Shown: positions 17,182 to 25,395 of the stretch, piece after piece | Numbering within the stretch: the first letter of the stretch is position 1 | How the letters are laid out: each line of letters begins with the position of its first letter | Assembly (NCBI GenBank): GCA_045542735.1 | Contig: JAZQLQ010000001.1 | Location: 62,001-126,000 of the forward strand | Origin: UBA2882 sp045542735 | Lineage (GTDB): Bacteria; Bacillota; Clostridia; Lachnospirales; Lachnospiraceae | Reading direction: 5' to 3' | DNA length: 64,000 nucleotides | Notes under the pieces: generated by a model | Database searches by the model: none | What the model was told of the DNA's origin: nothing | Seen by the model: only the letters and a program-made list of their open reading frames with translations | Program-made: the position numbers and the translations under genes

Positions 17182-18852
17182 ATGAAAACAGATATTCAGA
17201 TCGCACAGGAAGCGACTTTACAGCCAATTACTGATGTTGCAGCACAGCTTGGATTAACAGCCGATGACTTAGAAATGTACGGAAAGTACAAGGCCAAAAT
17301 CAGCAATGAATATTTAGCTTCCATCCAAAATAATCCGGAAGGAAAATTGATTTTGGTTACAGCAATCAATCCCACACCGGCAGGAGAAGGAAAGACAACT
17401 GTCAGCGTTGGATTGGGAGAAGCATTTGGTAAGCTTGGTAAAAAAGCTGTTATTGCTTTGCGTGAGCCTTCATTAGGACCTTGCTTTGGTATCAAGGGCG
17501 GTGCTGCCGGCGGCGGATATGCACAGGTAGTTCCCATGGAGGATTTAAACCTTCATTTTACCGGTGATTTCCATGCTATTACATCAGCCAACAATTTATT
17601 GGCTGCATTATTGGATAATCATATCCAGCAGGGAAATGAACTTGGTATTGATACCAGACAGGTAGTATGGAAACGTTGTCTTGACATGAACGATCGTGTG
17701 CTTCGTAATGTGGTAGTCGGACTGGGTAATAAGCTGGACGGTGTTGTCAGAGAGGATCATTTTGTTATTACAGTAGCCTCTGAGATTATGGCAATTCTTT
17801 GTTTGGCACAGGATATGAAAGACTTAAAAGACAGACTTTCACGCATTATTGTTGCTTACAATTACGAAGGAAAACCGGTAACTGCCGGTGATTTAAACGC
17901 AGTCGGTGCAATGGCGGCATTGCTGAAGGATGCTATTAAACCCAACGTAATCCAGACCTTAGAGCATACTCCTGCATTGGTTCATGGTGGACCTTTTGCC
18001 AATATTGCACATGGATGTAATAGTGTACGTGCTACAAAAGCAGCATTAAAAATGGCAGATTACTGTATCACAGAAGCTGGTTTTGGTGCTGATTTGGGTG
18101 CTGAGAAATTTATGGATATCAAGTGCCGTTTGTCAGGATTAAAACCGGATGCAGTTGTATTGGTTGCAACCATCCGTGCGTTGAAATACAACGGTGGTGT
18201 TGCAAAGGCAGATTTAAATAGCGAGAACTTGGAAGCGCTTGCAAAAGGTATCGTAAACTTAGAAAAACATATTGAAAACTTACAGAAATTTGGTGTTCCT
18301 GTTGTTGTAACCCTTAATTCCTTTATCAGTGATACAGATGCGGAGATTGCATATGTACAGAAATTCTGCGAAGACAGAGATTGTGAATTTGCATTAGCAA
18401 AAGTATGGGAAAAAGGTGGCGAAGGTGGCGTTGAACTGGCGCAGAAAGTTTTAGATACATTAGAAAACAAAGAGAGTCACTTTAAACCGATTTATGCAGA
18501 TGAACTTCCTTTAAAAGAAAAAATTGAAACTGTTGCAAAGGAAATTTACGGAGCAAAAGGTGTTAATTTTGCCCCTTCTGCATTAAAGCAGCTTAGTAAA
18601 TTAACAGAATTAGGCTTTGGCAATTTACCTGTATGTATGGCAAAGACCCAGTATTCCCTTTCTGATGATCCTACCTTACTTGGCAGACCGGAAGATTTTG
18701 AGATCAGTGTCCGTGAAGTATATGTATCTGCAGGAGCCGGTTTTGTAGTAGTATTAACCGGAGCGGTTATGACCATGCCCGGACTTCCCAAGCAGCCCGC
18801 AGCCTTTGGTATTGATGTAAATGACGAAGGTGTTATAACAGGATTGTTCTAA
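17182..18852 (+). CDS. fhs: Formate-tetrahydrofolate ligase
   Basis: A 556-residue enzyme joining formate to THF with ATP, the entry to 10-formyl-THF. The P-loop PTPAGEGKTT is at 64-73, and the block EPSLGPCFGIKGGAAGGGYAQ lies near 94-114; FTGDFHAITSANNLLAA near 131 is also diagnostic. Length matches the family. It is followed 19 bases later by folD, so 10-formyl-THF can be interconverted with methylene-THF from one transcript. AGGAGG precedes the ATG. The pair could serve purine synthesis or, in an acetogen, the methyl branch of the Wood-Ljungdahl pathway; no other pathway gene is in the window. Confidence 0.97.
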   Translation: MKTDIQIAQEATLQPITDVAAQLGLTADDLEMYGKYKAKISNEYLASIQNNPEGKLILVTAINPTPAGEGKTTVSVGLGEAFGKLGKKAVIALREPSLGPCFGIKGGAAGGGYAQVVPMEDLNLHFTGDFHAITSANNLLAALLDNHIQQGNELGIDTRQVVWKRCLDMNDRVLRNVVVGLGNKLDGVVREDHFVITVASEIMAILCLAQDMKDLKDRLSRIIVAYNYEGKPVTAGDLNAVGAMAALLKDAIKPNVIQTLEHTPALVHGGPFANIAHGCNSVRATKAALKMADYCITEAGFGADLGAEKFMDIKCRLSGLKPDAVVLVATIRALKYNGGVAKADLNSENLEALAKGIVNLEKHIENLQKFGVPVVVTLNSFISDTDAEIAYVQKFCEDRDCEFALAKVWEKGGEGGVELAQKVLDTLENKESHFKPIYADELPLKEKIETVAKEIYGAKGVNFAPSALKQLSKLTELGFGNLPVCMAKTQYSLSDDPTLLGRPEDFEISVREVYVSAGAGFVVVLTGAVMTMPGLPKQPAAFGIDVNDEGVITGLF

Positions 18853-18871
18853 AAACAGGAGGATATAGAAT

Positions 18872-19714
18872 ATGGCAAAAATAATTGATGGAAAGATGAT
18901 TTCCACCATGATTAAAGATGAGTGCAAAGAAAGAGTTGCTGCCTATAAAGCAGAGGGCAAAGAAATTTGTCTGGCTGTTATTCAGGTTGGAAATGATCCT
19001 GCCAGCAGTGTCTATGTAAACAACAAGAAAAAAGCATGTGAATATATTGGTATCAATTCGTTATCTTACGAATTGCCGGAAGAAACGACACAAGATGAAT
19101 TGATCGCTTTGGTAGAGGAGTTAAACGGAAGAGAGGATGTTAACGGCATTTTGGTTCAGCTTCCGGTTCCTAAGCATATTGATGATAACGCAATCATCAA
19201 AGCCATTGATCCCAGAAAAGACGTGGATGGTTTCCATCCTCAGAGCGTAGGTGCATTATGTATCGGACAGCCCGGTTTTGTGTCCTGTACACCGGCAGGT
19301 ATTATCGAACTTTTAAAGCGTTCTGATGTGGATATTTGTGGTAAAAACTGCGTAGTTATCGGCAGAAGTAATATTGTCGGTAAACCTATGGCATTGTTAA
19401 TGCTTCGTGAGAATGCCACAGTGACTGTTGCACATTCCAAAACACAAAACTTAAAGGAAATCTGTAAACAGGCAGATATTCTGATAGTTGCTATTGGTAA
19501 ACCTAAATTTATCGATGCTTCTTACATCAAAGAAGGTGCAGTTGTCATTGATGTGGGAATCCACAGAAATGAAGATAATAAATTATGTGGCGATGTAGAG
19601 TATGAATCTGCATCTGCAGTAGCATCTGCAATTACCCCGGTTCCCGGTGGTGTTGGTCCCATGACCATTGCTATGCTGATGAAAAACTGTGTTGACAGTA
19701 TTTTACTTCAATAA
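18872..19714 (+). CDS. folD: Bifunctional methylene-THF dehydrogenase / methenyl-THF cyclohydrolase
   Basis: A 280-residue FolD of normal length. The active-site block SSVYVNNKKKACEYIG lies at 46-60, with the catalytic tyrosine Y48 and lysine among K52-54. The nucleotide-binding motif GRSNIVGKPMA is near 167-177 and the C-terminal signature PVPGGVGPMTIAML near 257-270. It converts 5,10-methylene-THF to 10-formyl-THF with NADP+. It is coupled to fhs upstream and has AGGAGG seven to eight bases before its ATG. Confidence 0.97.
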   Translation: MAKIIDGKMISTMIKDECKERVAAYKAEGKEICLAVIQVGNDPASSVYVNNKKKACEYIGINSLSYELPEETTQDELIALVEELNGREDVNGILVQLPVPKHIDDNAIIKAIDPRKDVDGFHPQSVGALCIGQPGFVSCTPAGIIELLKRSDVDICGKNCVVIGRSNIVGKPMALLMLRENATVTVAHSKTQNLKEICKQADILIVAIGKPKFIDASYIKEGAVVIDVGIHRNEDNKLCGDVEYESASAVASAITPVPGGVGPMTIAMLMKNCVDSILLQ

Positions 19715-19733
19715 AATTCAGGAGTGAGACGTT

Positions 19734-21173
19734 ATGAAATGTCCCCATTGTGGAAGTGACATGCTCCAGGAGCAGGTTTTCTGTGAAAAATGCGGAAAAG
19801 AAAGACTCCTGGTTCCGGTCTTTGAGCCTGAAATTGAGGATAGTGTAGCTGAGTCTATGTCCAATATTGTTCAGGAATTAAGTCCGGATATACAACCGAA
19901 TATACACGCCGCTGAGGAACAGAGTAAACCAAGTGAGAAGCCTGATGATAAAGGTCATGGTGCAAGACAGATTAATTTCTTTGTGACGGCAATTGTTGCA
20001 TTGATTATTTTTATTTGTGTATTTTCCATTTTCTTTTATGCTTATACAGAGAATTCTTACGACTATCAATATCAAAGAGCGCAAAAAGCATTTGCTAACG
20101 GTAGCTATGAAGAAGCATTGGAAATTGCCGATATCTGTTTGACAATGGAACCGGATTCTGTTGAATTGAGATTGTTTAAGATTCAGATTTATCAAGAACA
20201 AGGATTGACTGATGTAGTCATCGAAAAGTGTAAATCCTTAATTGACTTTGCACCGGAGCAACAGGAACCCTATGATATTTTGATTTCTATTTATATGAAA
20301 TCTGAGCAATATCAGAAATTGAGTCAGCTGTTGGCAAAATGTCCGATTCAGACTGTCACTGAGCAATATGCGGATTATATGGCATTGCCGCCTGAGTTTG
20401 ATCCCGGAGAAGGGGCATTCAATACAAGTATTTCCCTCAAGTTGATTGGTGGAGGAAATGGTACCATATATTATACTTTGGATGGAAGTGAGCCAAGCAA
20501 ATACAGTGACCGTTATACGGCACCGGTGAAGCTTTTGTCCGGAAGATATGAAGTATCGGCCATTTATATTAATGATTTTGGTATTTGTAGTGATATTGTG
20601 ACGAAAACCTATAACGTTGAAAGTTATATTGATGTTGTGCCGGAAATATCAGTGCCTTCGGGAGATTATGTGATTCCACAAAGTATCCGTGTGACGGTTC
20701 CGGATGAGGGGTGTACCGTATACTATACGACGGATGGTAGTGAGCCGACAATGGATAGCAACATATATTCCACAGCATTTTTAATGCCATTGGGAAGCAG
20801 TACATTCAAGTTTTTGATGGTTGATTCCGAGGGAAATGAAAGCGAGATTATTACACGCAATTATAATTGTATGCCCAATGTGATTTTCTCTACGGAGCAG
20901 GCTTGTATTATGTTGAAACAACAGTTGATTATCCGTGGAGAGATTATGGATGTCAATGGTAGTATGCAGGGAACAACCGATCGGAAAGAATATGTATGTG
21001 AAAACGCAGGAACAGCAGATGGCCTGGTGTATTATGTGATTTATGAGTATCTTTGCAGTAGTTCCGGTACCATGATCCGCACCGGAGACATCTATGCTTT
21101 TTCCGTAACGGATGCGCAAATAAAGAGAGCTGCAATTACAGAAAACGGTTATTTGTCATTGTCGGATTTTTAA
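19734..21173 (+). CDS. Zinc-ribbon, membrane, TPR and chitobiase-like repeat protein
   Basis: A 479-residue protein with a modular layout. A four-cysteine zinc ribbon (C3, C6, C17, C20) opens it in the cytoplasm, then an acidic linker and one membrane helix (about 80-105, IVALIIFICVFSIFFYAYT). Outside the cell lie TPR-like helices (about 108-215: FANGSYEEALEIADICL) and two repeats like the chitobiase/hexosaminidase C-terminal domain, YYTLDGSEPSKYSDRY near 246-261 and YYTTDGSEPTMDSNIY near 330-345. The last 90 residues are a separate beta-rich segment. No enzyme motif is visible, so a surface-sensing or scaffold role is only a guess. GGAGTGAG precedes the ATG. Confidence 0.8.
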   Translation: MKCPHCGSDMLQEQVFCEKCGKERLLVPVFEPEIEDSVAESMSNIVQELSPDIQPNIHAAEEQSKPSEKPDDKGHGARQINFFVTAIVALIIFICVFSIFFYAYTENSYDYQYQRAQKAFANGSYEEALEIADICLTMEPDSVELRLFKIQIYQEQGLTDVVIEKCKSLIDFAPEQQEPYDILISIYMKSEQYQKLSQLLAKCPIQTVTEQYADYMALPPEFDPGEGAFNTSISLKLIGGGNGTIYYTLDGSEPSKYSDRYTAPVKLLSGRYEVSAIYINDFGICSDIVTKTYNVESYIDVVPEISVPSGDYVIPQSIRVTVPDEGCTVYYTTDGSEPTMDSNIYSTAFLMPLGSSTFKFLMVDSEGNESEIITRNYNCMPNVIFSTEQACIMLKQQLIIRGEIMDVNGSMQGTTDRKEYVCENAGTADGLVYYVIYEYLCSSSGTMIRTGDIYAFSVTDAQIKRAAITENGYLSLSDF

Positions 21174-21178
21174 AAGTG

Positions 21179-21207
21179 TTGCGTTTTTTGTAGTTTTTCG
21201 ATAATAT
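21179..21207 (+). promoter_or_regulatory. Possible promoter for nfnAB
   Basis: TTGCGT (21179-21184) is followed 17 bases later by TAATAT (21202-21207), in the 89-base gap before nfnA. The -35 box is weak (3 of 6), so this is a candidate only. No Rex-type palindrome is visible in the gap. Confidence 0.35.
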
Positions 21208-21262
21208 TGAAAAGATGATGAAAAAAACAGGAGACTGTTTGAATAATCTGAGGAGGATGAAA

Positions 21263-22153
21263 ATGTACAAGATAGTAGATGCAAGAGAATTGACAACAAA
21301 CATTTACCTTTTTGAAGTAGAAGCAAAAAGAGTGGCAAAAAATTGCTTGCCCGGACAGTTTGTTATCGTTCGTATGAATGAGGATTCTGAGAGAATTCCG
21401 TTGACAATCAGTGATTATAACAGAGAAACAGGTACTGTTACCATCGTTGTTCAGACCATTGGTGCAGGAACAACCATGATGAAGGATTTGAAAACCGGAG
21501 ATTACTTCCAGGATTTTGTTGGTCCTTTGGGACAGGCTTCCGAATTTTGTTATGAAGATTTAGAAGAATTAAAGAAAGAAAAACTTGTTTTCGTAGCGGG
21601 TGGTTTGGGAACAGCTCCTGTATATCCTCAAGTGAAATGGTTACATGAAAACGGTATTGACGCAGATGTTATCATCGGTGCAAAAACAAAAGACCTTTTG
21701 ATTTATGAAGAGGAAATGAAGGCTGTTGCAGGTAATGTTTATGTGACAACGGATGACGGTTCCTATGGAAGAAGTGGTATGGTTACCAAGACTTTACAGG
21801 ATTTAGTAAAAGAAGAAGGAAAAACCTATACCAAATGTGTTGCCATCGGTCCTATGATTATGATGAAATTCGTATGCCTTACTACCAAAGAGTTAGAGAT
21901 TCCTACCATTGTATCCATGAACCCTATTATGGTTGATGGAACAGGTATGTGTGGTGCTTGTCGTCTGACTGTTGGTGGAGAAGTAAAATTTGCATGTGTA
22001 GACGGTCCCGAATTTGACGGACATTTGGTTGACTTTGATCAGGCTATGAAACGTCAGCAGATGTACAAGACAGAGGAAGGCCGTGCAATGTTAAAATTAC
22101 AGGAAGGTGATACACATCATGGCGGATGTGGACACTGTGGAGGTGACGAGTAA
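21263..22153 (+). CDS. nfnA: NfnA: small subunit of NADH-dependent ferredoxin:NADP+ oxidoreductase
   Basis: A 296-residue FAD/NAD-binding reductase of the ferredoxin-reductase superfamily. The FAD part (about 1-100) has RIPLTISDY; the pyridine-nucleotide part (about 110-215) has FVAGGLGTAPVYPQVK. Cysteines in DGTGMCGACRLTV and FACVDGP (about 229-245) bind the [2Fe-2S] cluster. Together with NfnB it couples NADH and reduced ferredoxin to NADP+ reduction by electron bifurcation. The start at 21263 is fixed by AGGAGG six bases upstream; a longer frame lacks a site. The C-terminus ends in an unusual His/Cys/Gly-rich tail (THHGGCGHCGGDE). Its stop overlaps the nfnB start by one base. Confidence 0.92.
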   Translation: MYKIVDARELTTNIYLFEVEAKRVAKNCLPGQFVIVRMNEDSERIPLTISDYNRETGTVTIVVQTIGAGTTMMKDLKTGDYFQDFVGPLGQASEFCYEDLEELKKEKLVFVAGGLGTAPVYPQVKWLHENGIDADVIIGAKTKDLLIYEEEMKAVAGNVYVTTDDGSYGRSGMVTKTLQDLVKEEGKTYTKCVAIGPMIMMKFVCLTTKELEIPTIVSMNPIMVDGTGMCGACRLTVGGEVKFACVDGPEFDGHLVDFDQAMKRQQMYKTEEGRAMLKLQEGDTHHGGCGHCGGDE

Positions 22154-23538
22154 TGGACGTTTTAAATAAAGTACCTGTAAGAGAACAGGATGCAAAGGTA
22201 AGAGCAACCAATTTTGAAGAGGTTTGTCTTGGATATAATGCAGAAGAAGCTATGAATGAGGCTTCCAGATGTATCAATTGTAAAAACGCACAATGCGTAA
22301 AAGGATGTCCCGTTTCCATCAATATCCCCGGCTTTATTGAGCAGGTAAAAGAAGGAAACTTTGAAGAAGCATATCAGACTATCAGTGAATCCAGTGCTCT
22401 TCCTGCTGTGTGTGGACGTGTATGTCCCCAGGAAAGCCAGTGTGAAGGTAAATGTATCCGCGGTATCAAAGGAGATCCGATTTCTATCGGTAAATTAGAG
22501 CGTTTTGTTGCTGATTGGGCAAGAGAAAACGGTATCAAACCTGAAGGAGCAAAAGAGAAACTGGGTAAAAAAGTTGCCGTTATCGGTTCCGGTCCTGCAG
22601 GTCTTACCTGTGCAGGTGATCTTGCAAAATTGGGCTATGATGTGACTATTTTTGAAGCTTTGCACGAGGCAGGCGGTGTACTTGTATATGGTATCCCCGA
22701 ATTCCGTCTTCCCAAAGATGCAGTTGTAAAAAAAGAAATTGAAAATGTAAAATCCTTAGGTGTTAAGATTGAGACAGACGTAGTTATCGGTAAAGCAACT
22801 ACAATCGATGAATTGATGGACGAAGAAGGATTTGATGCTGTATTTATCGGTTCCGGAGCAGGTCTTCCCAAATTTATGGGCATTCCCGGAGAGCAGGCAA
22901 ACGGTGTGTTCTCTGCCAATGAATATTTGACACGTTCCAACCTGATGAAAGCGTTTAAAGAAGATTCCAACACACCGATTATGCGTGCAAAGAAAGTTGC
23001 TGTTGTCGGTGGTGGTAACGTAGCTATGGATGCGGCAAGAACAGCTTTAAGACTTGGTGCTGAAGTACACATCGTGTACAGAAGAAGTGAAGAAGAACTG
23101 CCTGCACGTGTGGAAGAAGTACATCATGCTAAAGAAGAAGGCGTTATCTTTGATTTGTTAACAAACCCTGTAGAAATTCTTGCGGATGAAAATGGTTGGG
23201 TTAGCGGTATCAAATGTGTCCGTATGGAATTGGGTGAGCCTGATGCATCCGGAAGAAGACGCCCTGTGGAAGTACCCGGTTCCGAGTTCACAATTGATGT
23301 TGATTGTGTCATTATGTCCTTAGGTACATCTCCCAATCCTTTGATTTCTTCTACAACAGAAGGTCTTGAAGTAAACAAATGGAAATGTATCGTTGCAGAT
23401 GAAAATAACGGTAAGACAACCAAAGAAGGTGTATATGCCGGTGGTGATGCCGTAACAGGTGCCGCAACTGTTATTCTTGCTATGGGTGCAGGTAAAGCGG
23501 CTGCAGCAGGTATCCACGAGTACTTAAGCAACAAATAA
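22153..23538 (+). CDS. nfnB: NfnB: large subunit of NADH-dependent ferredoxin:NADP+ oxidoreductase
   Basis: A 461-residue flavoprotein like the small subunit of glutamate synthase. The N-terminal iron-sulfur domain has CINCKNAQCVKGCPVSI near 37-53 and CGRVCPQESQCEGKC near 86-100. The FAD-binding motif GSGPAGLTCAGDLA is near 144, the NADPH-binding motif VVGGGNVAMDAARTALRLG near 283, and the C-terminal FAD block is YAGGDAVTGAATVILAMGAG. The TAATG overlap with nfnA and the paired order identify NfnAB rather than true glutamate synthase, since no large glutamine amidotransferase subunit is present. It is often labelled GltA; that name would mislead here. Confidence 0.92.
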   Translation: MDVLNKVPVREQDAKVRATNFEEVCLGYNAEEAMNEASRCINCKNAQCVKGCPVSINIPGFIEQVKEGNFEEAYQTISESSALPAVCGRVCPQESQCEGKCIRGIKGDPISIGKLERFVADWARENGIKPEGAKEKLGKKVAVIGSGPAGLTCAGDLAKLGYDVTIFEALHEAGGVLVYGIPEFRLPKDAVVKKEIENVKSLGVKIETDVVIGKATTIDELMDEEGFDAVFIGSGAGLPKFMGIPGEQANGVFSANEYLTRSNLMKAFKEDSNTPIMRAKKVAVVGGGNVAMDAARTALRLGAEVHIVYRRSEEELPARVEEVHHAKEEGVIFDLLTNPVEILADENGWVSGIKCVRMELGEPDASGRRRPVEVPGSEFTIDVDCVIMSLGTSPNPLISSTTEGLEVNKWKCIVADENNGKTTKEGVYAGGDAVTGAATVILAMGAGKAAAAGIHEYLSNK

Positions 23539-23578
23539 TTGTAAAGATGAATTAATATCACTTGGAGGAGGTTTCCCT

Positions 23579-23878
23579 ATGGTAAATCATTATGTTTTTT
23601 GGAATCTGAATGAGACTCTTACAAACGAAGAAAAGGCAGAAGCCGGTCAAAAGATCAAAGAAAAACTGGAAGCAGTAGGGAAACTGGTTCCCGGTGTTGT
23701 ATCCTTAGAAGTCCGTATTAACGAGCTGGATTCCAGCAATCGTGATGTGGCATTGTTGTCATCTTTTGAGTCTGTAGAGGCTCTTGGTGCTTATCAGGTA
23801 CATCCTGAGCATGTAAATGCAGGAAGTTATATCAAGACAGTGACATGTAATCGTACCTGTTTTGATTTTGAAGTATAA
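23579..23878 (+). CDS. Dabb (stress-responsive A/B barrel) domain protein
   Basis: A 99-residue single-domain protein of the dimeric alpha/beta barrel fold. The family pattern is visible in MVNHYVFWNL at the start, LVPGVVSLEVRIN near 38-50, VALLSSFESVEALGAYQVHPEH near 59-80 and a closing strand. Members are small soluble dimers; most have no assigned reaction. GGAGGAGG precedes the ATG, 40 bases after nfnB and 14 bases before the next gene. No catalytic assignment is justified. Confidence 0.85.
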   Translation: MVNHYVFWNLNETLTNEEKAEAGQKIKEKLEAVGKLVPGVVSLEVRINELDSSNRDVALLSSFESVEALGAYQVHPEHVNAGSYIKTVTCNRTCFDFEV

Positions 23879-23892
23879 AGGAGGAAGTTCCC

Positions 23893-24783
23893 ATGCCTTT
23901 TTGTCCAAAATGTAAAAACGAATACCGTCCCGGTATTAAGATGTGTTCCGATTGTAAAGTTGAATTGGTGGATGATTTAAACAATGCACCGGTTGCTTTG
24001 GCAAGAGGAATTGAGGAAAGTTTAAAAGAAATCCAAGCATTTTTGAATACCAACGGATTGCAGAGTACTTTTATTACCTATGATAAGGTACGTGATACCC
24101 ATGAATTGTACTGTGATAAAAAAGATGTGGAAAAGGCCGCAGGCTTACTTCAGGTATTCCAGGCTAAAAAACAAATGGAATATTTATCTGAAAAGTACGA
24201 AATTCCCATGGAAGAGATGACTCCGGAGCGTGCCAAAGAGTTAATGGAACAGGAAATGGAAGAAGCTCAAGAAGCTCGTAAAAACAGTAAAGGCAAAGGT
24301 GTTGCAGCAAAAACTTCCTATGTAGATAAACGTGAAAGAGCAGAGGAATACAAATCCAGTGGATATGTATTGACTGCTGTGGGTATTATCGGTCTGGTTG
24401 TGTTGGTATGTATGTACATGGGTATTATTCCCGGCTTTGAAAGTTTGCGTACCAATTATATGTTCCTTGGTGTTATGGGCGCATTATTCATTATCTTTAT
24501 TGTTGTTGGACTGATGTCCTTTACCAAGATTAAAACCATTATCGGACAGGCAGAAGCCGATGAGGATATGACTGCCAAAGTAAAAGCGTTTATGGAAGAA
24601 AAAATCACCAAAAATGTATTGGATAAGCTTGCTTCCGGTGGAGCGGAAGAAGAGTTGTTCTTCCAACGTGCCGAATATATGGAGCGTGAAATCAAGAAAG
24701 AGTTCCCTGATATAGATGATGCTCTTTGTGAAAAACTGATTGACGAAAGATATAGTGAATTGTATGAAGATAACGATCGTTAG
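23893..24783 (+). CDS. Zinc-ribbon membrane protein with DUF2007-like segment
   Basis: A 296-residue protein opening with a zinc ribbon (C4, C7, C18, C21). Residues 40-90 (FNTNGLQSTF-like start, ELYCDKKDVEKAAGLLQVF) resemble DUF2007-type putative signal-transducing domains. A charged helix (about 95-150) precedes two membrane helices (about 157-180 and 187-210), and a charged helical tail of about 80 residues ends it. The topology puts ribbon and tail in the cytoplasm. AAAGGAGG precedes the ATG. rlmH begins inside its last 20 bases, implying coupled translation. Function unknown. Confidence 0.8.
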   Translation: MPFCPKCKNEYRPGIKMCSDCKVELVDDLNNAPVALARGIEESLKEIQAFLNTNGLQSTFITYDKVRDTHELYCDKKDVEKAAGLLQVFQAKKQMEYLSEKYEIPMEEMTPERAKELMEQEMEEAQEARKNSKGKGVAAKTSYVDKRERAEEYKSSGYVLTAVGIIGLVVLVCMYMGIIPGFESLRTNYMFLGVMGALFIIFIVVGLMSFTKIKTIIGQAEADEDMTAKVKAFMEEKITKNVLDKLASGGAEEELFFQRAEYMEREIKKEFPDIDDALCEKLIDERYSELYEDNDR

Positions 24784-25243
24784 TGTGGGAAAAATAAAAG
24801 AAGCCTTTTACCGTGATGCTATTGCAGAATACAGTAAAAGGCTTTCTGCATATTGTAAATTTGAGATCAAAGAAGTGGCTGATGAAAAGACGCCGGATGG
24901 CGCATCACCGGAGTTGGAACGCCAGATCAAAGACAAGGAAGGCGAAAAGATACTCAAAGCCTTGGACGAAAAAGGCTATTGCATTGCTCTTGCCATTGAC
25001 GGAAAACAATATGACTCTGTTAAGTTTGCAGAACATATAGAGAAACTAACCATATCAGGCAAAAGCCATATCCAATTTGTTATTGGAGGCTCATTAGGCC
25101 TTTCCGACAAAGTCCTGCAAAAAGCGGATGAAAAAATCAGTTTTTCAGCCATGACCTTTCCTCATCAACTGATGCGTGTGATTTTATCCGAGCAAATATA
25201 TAGAGGATTCCGTATCATCAACCATGAGCCCTACCATAAGTAG
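24764..25243 (+). CDS. rlmH: 23S rRNA (pseudouridine1915-N3)-methyltransferase RlmH
   Basis: A 159-residue SPOUT methyltransferase, exactly the usual length. SAM-binding loops FVIGGSLGLSDKV near 104-116 and the C-terminal knot SAMTFPHQLMRVILSEQIYR near 128-147 are intact, and the terminal YHK is typical. It methylates Psi1915 in helix 69 of 23S rRNA. The ATG at 24764 lies within the end of the upstream gene and starts the protein at the conserved KITIVSVGKIKE; an upstream in-frame start would add an atypical leader. Its stop codon is in the right arm of the next terminator. Confidence 0.97.
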   Translation: MKITIVSVGKIKEAFYRDAIAEYSKRLSAYCKFEIKEVADEKTPDGASPELERQIKDKEGEKILKALDEKGYCIALAIDGKQYDSVKFAEHIEKLTISGKSHIQFVIGGSLGLSDKVLQKADEKISFSAMTFPHQLMRVILSEQIYRGFRIINHEPYHK

Positions 25244-25252
25244 GGCTTTTTT
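25227..25252 (+). terminator. Intrinsic terminator overlapping the rlmH stop codon
   Basis: AGCCCTAC (25227-25234) pairs with GTAGGGCT (25240-25247) around a CATAA loop, followed by six T residues (25247-25252). The TAG stop (25241-25243) is part of the right arm, the same arrangement as at 2099-2134. Confidence 0.92.
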
Positions 25253-25323
25253 ATCCACATCTTGTATATTTTCGACAAAAACTCCCCTTTTTACCCCGTT
25301 TTTTCATAAATTTTACGAATTGT

Positions 25324-25353
25324 TTTTCACTCAAATTATGTATATTCTATTAT
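25324..25353 (+). promoter_or_regulatory. Possible promoter for the LtaS-family gene
   Basis: The 143 AT-rich bases between the rlmH terminator and the next gene contain TTTTCA (25324-25329), an 18-base spacer and TATTAT (25348-25353), matching 4 and 5 of 6 positions. A second -10-like TATATT is at 25341-25346. A promoter is expected here because a terminator lies on each side of the gene. Confidence 0.45.
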
Positions 25354-25395
25354 ACGGACAAATACGGATAATTAAGATTAATTTAGGTGGACATC

